From Bacillota bacterium (GTDB lineage: Bacteria > Bacillota > Clostridia > Acetivibrionales > DSM-1351), in the NCBI GenBank assembly GCA_023412275.1, contig JAEYNY010000088.1, forward strand, positions 1 through 64,000: a stretch of DNA of 64,000 nucleotides. Direction: 5' to 3'. The notes beneath the pieces are model-generated. The model saw nothing but the letters and a program-made list of their open reading frames with translations. It ran no database searches and had not been told where the DNA came from. Position 1 is the stretch's first letter. Each line of letters starts with the position of its first letter. Both the position numbers and the translations under genes were made by a program. Shown in pieces: positions 30,201 to 39,300 of this stretch.

Positions 30201-30370
30201 TCGGACTCTATAAGAGAGAAACCATTGATCAAATGACTAAACATTACAGTAAAATAATACAAGCAATGGTTAATAGTGGGGAACAACTCATTGGCGATAT
30301 TGATTTGGTTGGAGAAAATTTAACGAATCATAAGCAGGATAATTTAAATGAAATGGATTTCAATTTCTAA
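21281..30370 (+). CDS. NRPS 2: C-A(Phe)-T-E / C-A(Phe)-T / C
   Basis: 3029-aa synthetase with modules 4 and 5 and the C domain of module 6. It starts 33 bp after NRPS 1. The N-terminal 50 residues are acidic and helical and may be a docking segment. Order: LCL C (57-490, HHIVADG), A4 (506-985, code DAWTIAAVC, Phe), T4 (GGDSIK, about 1035), E (1092-1530, HHLVVDAVSF, EGHGRE, RTVGWFTTQ), DCL C (1552-1975, LTPMQEGLLFH, HHIIMDG), A5 (2006-2485, code DAWTIAAVC, Phe), T5 (GGHSLK, about 2533), and a complete LCL C (2590-3010, HHIICDG). It contributes D-Phe4 and L-Phe5. Ending on a C domain is unusual: the matching A domain is on the next protein. The E motif has DA where DG is commoner, but the catalytic His and Glu are kept. 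Confidence 0.95.
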   Translation: MDKDLLSRIQKLTDEQRKELEEELGYSLDELVQEMDEFNQDEEAEFTDIQALDKQEYYISSSIQKRLFAVCQLDGTGTVYNIPLIMEIEGYLDKSRLQNAFQTIVERHESLRTYFEIEDDQVVQKINEDSAIKINFIEMKVGDSEEKLIDDAIQPFDLCSAPLIRVTVIQKNENHHIIVIDVHHIVADGMSVDIMLSELKDLYEGRTLKPLRLQYRDYSVWQNESIKKGLFKKQEDYWRKVFSEPVPILELPMDYKRPLMQSFEGDRIDFELSQEITEKLKELTAKTNTTLYMMLFSVYNILMYKYTSQEDIVVGTPVSGRTHADLQDIIGMFVNTLAIRSYPKGEKTFLQYLEEMKQTTLQAFDNQDYQLEDLIDKLPFKRDMSRNPLFDTMFVFEDVANTSIKIDELVFKKYSKRFKFSKFDLTLIATEENNKINFQIEYCAKLFARDTIKRLMGHLQELIVSILNNPGESIDKLNILSTQEKKALLEDFCNTDREYNKAKTIQEMFEEQVKELPDKIAVFDEEKKLTYSHLNAQANQVAQILLKKGVTAGTLVAVTGERSASMLIGIIGILKAGGAYLPIADNYPKGRVEYMLDDSKTAILLCSSKLEYTPEFKGEILMIDEMLRETAFGETSSLTGRSTPDDLAYVIYTSGSTGKPKGVMVSHIGVANLKSYFENDLNIAKDDSILQFASISFDASVWEIMMALLTGGTLCIPKKDTINDLRKMEKFINDNSITVATLPPTYATHLECDNIHSLKILITAGSETTDAIIKKWSKKLQYINAYGPTETTVCATYWMVNEENTNVISIGKPIPNTKVYILDGKNQLVPIGVRGQLCISGDGLAKGYLNQPDLTQSKFIEHPFLPKEKMYLTGDVGKWMPDGTIQFLGRQDYQVKIRGFRIELGEIEEQLLKLEQINETIVLDKEDRNNNKYLVAFYTGTEELEADYIKRQLSKELPDYMIPSYFVKTEQMPLTQNGKVDRKALLELQFEMGNGATTEYAEPRNLIEENLCEVWKEVLSAKQIGIDDSFFDLGGDSIKAIQIASRLNKYKLKLEIKDLLSNPTIREVSSYVKTIEVTNISDEALEGEVALSPIQEWFFEQKFAKENHWNQAVILYKPDGFSEDIVKRVFDEIIKHHDALRMTFTKNKDKVQQYMRNSEKEPLYTYEVQKITPEENTDAIIEKNATRIQKEIDLEKGPLVKLGLFQTEKGDHLLIAIHHLVVDAVSFRIIMEDFVHAYKQIQEGKKVELFDKTCSYRQWTNAIKEYANSKELQGEKQYWKNIVAQYSPLPVDNEISTRKVSDSSNIEIVLEETETRQFLREAHKAYSTEANDLLLSALGLTLKKWSGINNIIVNMEGHGREKAGKYIDVARTVGWFTTQYPLLLDMKNSDISYIIKKTKESIRNIPDKGIGYQIIKYFGDDADYKELVYENEISFNYLGEFGQDIDKDVVEISDFGVGECISPDNERLWKIGINGNIIGGKLKFQIDYDRKEYREDNISEFAKIYKNELLGVISHCVNKKEKELTPYDVGASKISLTDFEEIGRQYPINEIQSIYRLTPMQEGLLFHFLKDENPALYFEQLSMSVEGEFKPDLIQESFNYLTQKYDVFRTLFIYKNLENALQIVFKNMESKVYFEDISNYTDIEKDKYLEEVKKQEVERGFFITKEKLVRLSFIKTRESEFKMIWNFHHIIMDGWCLGIILKDFFDVYRSLERGQEIKHTPVTEYKKYIEWIEKQDKEFAIKHWKDYLDEYTQPAKPLHIRKKDKGYAKGEYLFSLDKDKTTELKNIAQKNQVTLNSVFLSVWAILLQRYNNSEDIAFGSVVSGRPAAIDRIENMVGLFINTLPVRVKAEKAMNFIELLKKVNSDFMISNEYSYCSLAEIQSLTALNDSLINHIMVFENYPIEMSAEHFGVNLSKIESHEQANYDFNIIIGPGEETIIKFSYNKSVYDQHCIDEMAGHFQQLIEKIINNPLKELEELDILTEKEKNELLIEFNNMDRQFMKDKTIQELFAEQVKKYPDHIAVADEEKKLTYSELNEKANIVAGSLVNMGIENGKIVAVTGERSVEVIIGILGILKAGGAYLPIDHTYPVHRIEYMLHDSKADILLCCSEIECNMRFDGKVVYYKDINASPMNEHFVESVRRSKAEDTAYVIYTSGSTGKPKGVMVSHVGVSNLKDYFETDLKILQRDTILQFASLSFDASVWEITMALLIGGTLSIPSKDTIGDFRKLEDYINKNNVTIATLPPAYVTYLDSDKIHSLRKLITAGSETSEAIVDKWSKTTEYINAYGPTETTVCATVCTDCAKMQNSLSIGKPISNFKIYVLDKKNRLVPKGVAGQLCISGVGLAKGYLNQEKLTNEKFIPNPFLVGEKMYLTGDLARWLPDGNLEFLGRMDYQVKIRGFRIELGEIEASLIKHEQINEVAVIDKEDSSGNKYLVAYYTSQQELEKTEIKKDLVVDLPDYMIPSYFVYLPQMPLTRNGKIDRKALLAEYGETIEDSKFEDARNNTEGKIILIWKEILGIDKIGINDNFFEIGGHSLKATVLLSRIYKEFNVEIPIKELYLLKTVKEIAAYIRNCEKTSYCPIESIEKREYYPVSSVQKRLFTINEIEKESLAYNMPFVMKINGEIDYFKFKKIFEKIVQRHEALRTSFEMIGDEIVQKVHDKVELVIDQKELQENETIDSAISEFIRPFRLRDESLIRIRFVMKSPYEHFMMIDMHHIICDGVSMNIILREMVGLYQGESLPENRVQYKDFTEWKGKLQDKEQQEEFWTNEFKGKLPDFELPLDYERGAIQQYEGNRLQFTIDKETTEKLNILAKETGSTLYMILLSAYTILLHKYSGEEDIIVGSIVSGRNHPDIQDMVGMFVNTIAIRNYPAREKTIIQYLGEVREKVIDVFENQDYEFETLLNKLDVKKVAGRNPLFDTVFALQNIEMTSLNIDNLVFEDYEVPLKISKFDITFNGVEQNEMLYFDVEYCVGLYKRETIDQMTKHYSKIIQAMVNSGEQLIGDIDLVGENLTNHKQDNLNEMDFNF

Positions 30371-30393
30371 ACTAATAGGGGGAAGTACTTAAA

Positions 30394-33300
30394 ATGGATA
30401 AGATTACGAGAAATATTATTATAAAAAACAACAAATTTGAAGCGGAGCAGGAATATTGGGAGAAAAAATTGTCTGGAAGCACTGAAATGAGCGGATTTCT
30501 TCCGGATTTTGCAGTTAGAAATGAAAACTTTTGTAAAATTAGTCGTGCTGAATATAAAATGCCTGATAAAGTTTATCAAACAATTATGAAAGTCAGCAAC
30601 AATTCGTATCATATGGCTTATGTTATTCTGTTAGCAGGTGCGCAAATTATACTAAACCGCTATACAAACAGTGATGACATTTTAGTAGGTGTGCCCGTAT
30701 ACAAAGGTGAAGAAGAAAAGAGTTTAAATGAGCTTATTCCTATAAGAACGGTATTACAGGATAAATCTTTTAAAGAGTTGATTATAGAGGTTAAAAATAC
30801 CATACATGAAGCATATGAAAAATCAAACTATCCCTTTGAATTTATATGGGGAAAGAACTTTGGTGCAGAGGAAAATATTTACAAAACAATTATTGCGCTG
30901 GAAGAGATTCACTCGGTCAAAGTATTAGAAAATATATACTGTCCGGTAAAAGTTATATTTCATATGGAAAATTCTTTATCAGTGAATATAGAATATGATT
31001 CCGGCTTATTTGAACAAAGCAGTATAGAACAGATTTTTAACCATTTCAATCAGTTGTACCTTAATATTATTGAAGATTTTAATGCTAAACTTGAGGATAT
31101 TGATATTCTGACGGCAGCAGAAAGAACACAGTTAATCTATGAATTTAATGAAACTGCATTGGAATATCCAAAAGAAAAAACAGTCAAACAACTATTTGAG
31201 GAAAGAGTTGAAAAATCTCAAAATGATATTGCAGTTGTATTTCAAGATAAAAGTCTTACTTATAAAGTGTTGAATGAAAAGGCGAATCAGGTGGCTTTAC
31301 GTTTAAAAGAAAATGGTTTGCAATCAGGTGAGATAGTAGGAATCATGACAGAACATTCCTTGGAAATGATAATTGCTATAATAGCAGCGATAAAATCAGG
31401 ATGCCCTTATTTGCCAATTGATCCTTCATATCCTACAGAACGTATAAGATATATGTTGGAGGACAGCAGAACTCATACGTTGTTGACGCAGGAAAAATAC
31501 ATGGAGAACTTAGTGTTTGAGGGTACTGTATTTAATCTGAATGATGAGACCATTTATTCTGCTACGGCACAAAATCCACAAGATACATTGCATCCTCAAG
31601 ATGCAGCTTATGTGATTTATACCTCAGGGTCTTCAGGAAATCCGAAAGGAGTAATTGTAAGCCATAGATCTTTGATTAATCTGTGTTTCTGGCATAATAG
31701 TTACTATCAAGTTGAGGCAAATGATACAGCCACAAAATATGCAGGGTTTGGATTTGATGCATCTGTTTGGGAAATATTTCCTTACCTTATAAAAGGATCA
31801 TCGCTCCATATTATTAGCGATGAAATACGATTAGATATTAAAAAACTGAATGAGTATTTTGAGGAAAACAAAGTTACCATAAGTTTCTTACCGACACAAT
31901 TATGCGAACAGTTTATGAAGCTGAGAAATAAGAGCTTGAGATTTTTATTGACTGGCGGAGATAAGATCAAGAACTATACACAAAATAATTATCAACTAAT
32001 CAATAATTATGGACCAACCGAGAACACAGTTGTAGCCACAAGTTTTTGTGTAGATAAAGATTATGAGAATATTCCAATTGGAAAACCCGTTTCAAATACA
32101 AAAATCTTTATTTTAGATAAAAAGAATCGATTGGTTCCTGTTAAAGTAATGGGTCAACTTTGTATAAGTGGAGATAGCTTAGCAAAGGGGTACTTGAATC
32201 AAGATGAGTTAACGAAAGAAAAGTTTGTGGATAATCCATATCAGCCAGGTGAAAAATTATATCTGACCGGTGACCTTGCACGATGGCTGCCTGATGGAAA
32301 TATAGAATTTCTGGGCAGGATGGATCAACAGGTGAAAATAAGAGGATATCGTATTGAACTTGGTGAAATAGAAGTACAGTTCCAAAAGATTGAGTCAATA
32401 AAAGAAGTTGTTGTTTTGGATAAAGAAGATAGTAATGAAAATAAGTATCTGGTTGCTTATTATACAAGTAATCAAGAATTAGACCCTGCTAAGATTAAAA
32501 AGGAGTTATCTGAAAAATTGCCTGATTATATGATACCTTCTTACATAGTAAAAATAGACACGATGCCTTTGACACAGAATGGAAAGGTTGACCGGAAAGC
32601 CTTGCTTGAACTATCACTTCCAACAAGTTCAGGCAACGAAGTAGAATATCAGCCTCCAACAAATCAAGTTGAAGAAAAATTATGTGAAATCTGGCAGGAA
32701 GTATTGGGAATTAAAAGGATTGGAATTGACGACAGCTTTTTTGATTGCGGTGGCGATTCCATCAAGGCAATACAGGTTTCCTCCAGACTTAATAAATATA
32801 AAATGAAACTGGAAATTAAGGATTTACTTAGCAATCCTACCATAAGAGGCGCAGCTGCCTTTGTAAATGAAAGTGCCGGTACAAATCAGGCTGAACAAAT
32901 CTTAGAGGGAGAAACCAGTTTAACACCTATTCAAAAATGGTTTTTTGAACAAAAGTTTACAAATCAACATCATTTCAATCAGGCAATGTTTTTATACAGC
33001 CCACATGGATTTGATGAAGAAATCGTGAAAAAAGTCTTTGAAAAGATAGTAAAGCACCATGATATACTTCGCGTAAAATTTATTGAACAAGAAGGACAAG
33101 TAGTTCAGTATATCAGAAACAGTGACAGTGATAATCTATTTTCTATTGATGTAAAAGAAATTTATGATAACGAGAACTGTCAAGAGATAATTGAAAAAGA
33201 AGCAGGAAAAATTCAAGCCGGAATCGACCTTAAAACGGGGCCTTTGGTAAAATTGGGGTTGTTTAAAACCAATAAGGGAGACCATTTTATTATTGCAATA

Positions 33301-36300
33301 CATCACTTAGTTGTGGATGCAGTCTCCTTTAGAATTATTCTTGAGGATTTTAAAACCGGTTATAAACAGTTGCAGGATGGAATGGATATTGAGTTTTCAG
33401 ATAAAACCTGTTCATACCGCCAATGGGCACAAGCATTGGAAGAGTACGGAAATTCAAAAGAAGTAAAATGGCAGAGGAAATATTGGGAAAATATCGTTTC
33501 AAGACAATGTAAGTTACCGGTAGACAATGAAATACAAACAAGAAAAATAAAAGATAGCAGAGACTGCAAGATTGTTCTAAGTAAAGAAGACACGTATCGC
33601 TTCTTAAAAGAGACGAACAAAGCATATAACACAGAGGCCAATGATATTTTACTTACTGCATTAGGAGTCTCAGTTAAAGCATGGAAGGGCCTAAACCATG
33701 TTCTGATTAGCATGGAAGGACATGGAAGGGAAAATATAGCTAAAAATATCGATGTAACCAGAACAGTAGGCTGGTTTACTTCCCAATACCCATTATTATT
33801 GGATATGGAGAAAGCAGATGATATTTCCCATGCAGTTAGAATAGTAAAAGAAGAAATACGTCAGTTACCGGATAAGGGTGTAGGATATCAGGTAATCAAG
33901 AATAATCCTGATAAGACAGTGAGAGAAAAGTTAGAGTACGAAAATGAAATTACTTTTAATTATCTGGGACAGTTTGATCAGGACATCAATGATGAATTTA
34001 TAGATATTTCTCCATACAGCGCAGGTGATTATTTGAGCCCGGACAGTGAAAGTTTAGGGAAAATCAGTATAAACGGAAGTGTTATGGATGATAAGTTACA
34101 ATTTCTTGTAAGCTTTAATAAAAATGAATATAAAGAAGAAAGCGTATTGGAATTTACAAGAATATATAAAGAAAATCTGCTGAGTATTATCAAGCACTGT
34201 GCCGAAAAAAAGGTTAAAGAGTATACACCGTATGATGTAGGGGCTTCTTATGTTTCATTAGAAGATTTTGATGAAATCTGCAAGACCTATCCGGCAGGAG
34301 AAATTAAAAGCATTTACAGTCTGACCCCGATGCAGGAGGGTATGTTATTCCATTATCTGAAGGATATGGGATCATCGGTTTACTTTGAACAGTTCAGTGT
34401 AAAAATTACAGGGAAATCAGACGTTAAGAATTTCGAGAAAAGCTTTGATATTTTAATGCAGCGCTATGACATTTTCAGAAGTTCTATTGTTTATAAAGAT
34501 TTAAAGAAATCAAAGCAAGTAGTTTTAAAGAACAGAACCCCTGAAGTTTATTATGAAGATATTTCATATATGCAGGAAGAACAGAAGTTAGAATATATAA
34601 GACAGTATAAAAATAAAGACAGGGAGCGTGGATTTGATTTATCAAATGATAACTTGATCCGTCTTTCCATATTAGATTTTGCTAAAGATACAAAAATAAT
34701 AATTTGGAGTTTTCATCATATTATTATGGATGGATGGTGTCTTGGAATTGTATTCAATGAATTTTTCAACATATACAATACACTTAGTAAAGGTATACCA
34801 TTGAAATTAACTCCGGTAAATGAATATAAGAACTATGTTGATTGGATAGACAAACAGGACAATAATGAGGCAAGAGATTACTGGAGAGATTATCTGGGGG
34901 GCTATGAACAGTTAACCGGTATAACTGCTACAAAATCGGCGGACAAAGTAAGAGAATACAGCAAAGAAGAATATATATTCAGAATCAACAAAGACTTAAC
35001 GTTGCAGTTGAAGAACCTGGCTTCAAAAAATCATGCAACATTAAGTAATGTAATACAATTAATCTGGGCAATAATTCTTCAAAAATACAACAATACAAAT
35101 GATGTTGTTTTTGGTTCGGTTGTATCAGGAAGACCTTCTGAAATTGAAGGAATAGAGAAAATGGTAGGTCTTTTTGTGAATACTCTGCCTGTAAGAGTAA
35201 AAGCTGAAGCGGATATGACTGTATTGGAACTTTTGAAAAATGTTCAAAACAATGCAATTAAGTCTTTGAATTATTCGTATTTTCCACTGGTAGAAATACA
35301 GACAGACTCAGAGCTAAAGGATAAACTATTAAACCACATTATTGCATTTGAGAATTATCCGATTCAGGAAATTTCAGAAGAGAGTAAAAATGCATCTGAA
35401 ATTGATATCAGTCTGGACACAAACGATGTATACGAAGAAATAAATTATGATTTCAATATTATGGTGGGACCGGCAGAAGATATAATTTTCCGGTTTAGTT
35501 ATAATGCTTATCTATATGACCAGGATTATATTCAGCGCATATCAGAACATGTACTGTCCATTGTGGAACAGATTCTTGCATCTGAGGATTTAAAAGTATC
35601 TGAGATACTTTTATTGAATGAAAAAGAGAAAGACAAACTGATTAATGAATTTAATGAGACAAAGGAAGACTTTCCTGAAAATAAAACTATTATAGATATT
35701 TTTGTGGAACAAGCTGAAAAAATGCCGGATAATGCCGCACTTGTCTATAAAGACAAGCAAATTACATATAAACAGGTTCATGAATATTCTACCGTAATGG
35801 CAGAGAAGTTACTGAATAGTGGTTCAAAGCCGGGTGGAAAAATAGGTATATTGTTGGATCGTTGTCCTGAAATGATCCTTGGAATATTGTCAATTTTAAA
35901 AGCAGGTTGTGCATATGTACCAATTGACCCCGCATGTCCTAAAGACAGGCTCCAATTTATCTCGGAAGACAGTAATATAGCTATAATATTAACAACGAAA
36001 AAATATTATGACACTTTAAATGAAACGTTTTCAAATCATAGTTTGGTTATTTATTGTTTAGATAGCGAGGATGCCTCTTTAATTGACAAATGTGATAACA
36101 ACAAAAATGGAGCAGTCAAAGCAATAGAAAGCAGACCTCATGATCTGGCTTATATGATCTATACCTCAGGCTCAACCGGTAATCCGAAAGGTGTAACTGT
36201 AGAAAATTATAGTGCGGTAAACCTGCTGACTTATATGCAGAAGCAATACCCTATTACTGAAAACGATACATACTTACTAAAAACAAATTATACATTTGAT

Positions 36301-39300
36301 GTATCGGTAACTGAAATATTCGGTTGGTTCTTTGGCGGTGGAAGATTGGCCATATTGAACAAAGGTGATGAAAAAGATCCTTCCAATATTTTAGCTGAAA
36401 TGATTAAAAATGACGTGACACACATTAATTTTGTACCTTCTATGCTGAATGTATTTCTTGGAACAATAAATAAAGAAGAAGCCAAAAAATTAAACAGACT
36501 GAAATATGTATTCTCGGCAGGAGAAGCAATCAGTACAGACACTGTGAGAAAGTTTTTTGAAATCATACCTAATGTCAAATTGGAAAATCTATATGGGCCA
36601 ACAGAAGCTACGGTATATGCTACAAGATATTCTATTACGGAAAATGACTGTGATAAGACACTTATACCAATTGGTAAGCCTGTTCAAAACTTAAAAGCAT
36701 TTATTTTAGATTCCAATCAGCAGATTACCCCCCTTGGTGTTGAGGGAGAATTGTGCTTATCAGGAGTAGGCTTAGCAAGAGGGTACCTGAACAATCCTGA
36801 ACTAACCAATAGTAAATTTATACAAAATCCTTTCGTAGCAGGAGAAAGATTATATCGTACAGGCGATTTGTGCAGATGGTTACCTGATGGAAATATTGAA
36901 TATTTAGGGAGAATAGATCACCAGGTCAAAATCAGAGGTCACAGAATAGAATTAGGGGAAATTGAAGCGGTAACAAATCAGTTCTTCGCTATAAAAGAGA
37001 ATGTTGTTATAGCTAAAATTGACAGCTTTGGTGATTCAAGTCTTACTTCATATATTGTATTGAAAGAAGATATGGCAGAGTTCGAGAACGAAAGTAAGAA
37101 AGAGGAGCAACAACAATTAGATGACTGGAAAATTGTATGGAATAATATCGATCCATTGGAAACTGAAATCATGGATGATTCCTTTAATATTGCCGGATGG
37201 AACAGTAGTTATACCGGTGAGCAGATTTCAGAGTTAGAAATGAGGGAATGGTTAGATACCACAATTCGACGTATTAAGGTATTGAATCCTAAGAAAGTAC
37301 TTGAAATCGGATGCGGTACAGGAATGCTGTTGTTCCGATTAATTGATGATTGTGAAAGTTATTTAGGAACGGATATATCAACAAAAATTCTGGAGTATGT
37401 TGCAAAAGTAGCAAAGAATAAAGAGGTTCATCATAAATTGACATTGTTAAATAAAAGTGCGGATGATTTTAAAGAGATTACTGAAAATAAATTTAATACA
37501 GTAATAATCAATTCTGTTGCTCAATATTTCTCTAATGTCGAGTATTTTGTTAATGTATTAAAAAACGCTATCCGATGTATTGAAGGTGAAGGTGCCGTTT
37601 TCTTAGGTGATATTAGAAACTATTCTCTATTGAGGGCATTCCATACTTCAGTTGAGATATTTCAAGCCTCAAATGATATGACGATTGATGTTTGCAAACA
37701 GCATATTGAAAACCGCATCTTAACTGAGACAGAATTACTAGTATCTCCGGAATTCTTCTATGCTCTTATGAAAGAAATTCCTGATATTACGCATATTGAA
37801 ATTCTTCATAAGAGAGGAACCACTGAAAACGAATTAAACCGGTTCAGATATGATGCTGTATTGTACATACACACACAGGTAAAAAATCCGGAGATGTTAC
37901 AGTTGGATTGGGGCAGCGAAATAACTGCTATAGAAGAAATAAAAATGATTTTGGAAGATAGAAAACCGGAAGTATTAAGGGTACGTAATATACGAAATAA
38001 ACGTTTGGAAATGGCATTCAGGGAAATGGCTCTTCTGGAGGAAAATACCGTTACAACTATGGAGGAATTTGGTCAGCAGATTAAAAATGACTTCCAGGAA
38101 ATCGGTTGTAATCCGGAAGAATTTTATACTTTGAACCATCCGGATTATGTAGTTGAAGCAGTTTGGTCAGGAATTGGTAAAGACGAATACTTCGATATAG
38201 TGTGCTATCAAAAATCATGTTCCTGTATTTTTGGAGGTGATTCGGTACAAACTGGTGGTCGCTTATCCGATTATGCCAATAACCCGGTAAAAGCAAAATT
38301 CATTGAAAATGTTATTCCAAATTTAAAACAGCATCTGGAAGAAAAGCTTCCTGAATATATGATACCGTCTAACTTTATACAGCTAAATAAGATTCCACTT
38401 AACAGCAACGGAAAAATTGACAGAAAGAAATTATTACAGATAGATAATAGCGGTAATAGTTCACAGAATTATGTGGCACCAAGAAATGAGACAGAAAGGA
38501 AAATAGCGGAAGTTTGGAAAGAAGTATTAGAATTGAAGCGTGTAGGTATTCATGATGATTTCTTTAGAATAGGTGGAAATTCCATTAAGATAATAAGAGT
38601 TATTTCCGAATTATCCAAAGAATTTGTTGTGGAAATTAAAGATATTTTTAATTACAGAACCATAGATCAGCTGGTAAAGAACATACTATATTCAAAAGAT
38701 TTATTAAGAAACAAGATTAATACAATGAAAGAAATGTTGAACTCCATTGATGAGAAAGCAGCAGATGCCAATATTGAATCGAATTCTTCTCCGAAAAGAG
38801 ACAACTATAATGAAAAAATCAAATTGAAATATGAACAAATGGATGTATTGGAAGAGAAGAAATATAAAAATATTTTATTGATTGGTTGTACCGGTTATCT
38901 GGGAATGCATATTTTGAAGCAATTATTAAGGGATACTGAAAGTGAAATTTATGTATTAGTTCGCGGACAATCAATGGGGGAATGCGAAGCAAGACTTAAA
39001 GAAAAAGCAATGTACTATTTATCAAAAGATATTTTAGAAGAAAATAGGCAGAGACTCCATATTGTACAAGGTGATTTAACTCAGACGTTTTTGGGTATGT
39101 CTGTTACTTTGTACAAAGAGCTTTTGGAGCACATTGACTGTGTAATCAATTCTGCAGCGAATGTAAAGCACTATGGAAATTACAATGATTTCTATGAGAT
39201 TAATGTCAGAGGGGTTGAACGAATATTGGAATTCTGTATGGGTGAAAGAATGATTGACTTAAATCATATTTCAACTATTGGGGTTATTGCAGGTTATGAG

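Noticed and set aside
24555..33310. Inactive E domains because of HHLVVDAVSF instead of HHxxxDG
   Set aside because: The catalytic His, the Asp and the EGHGR Glu remain; only Gly is replaced by Ala. DCL-type C domains follow, so epimerization is still expected.
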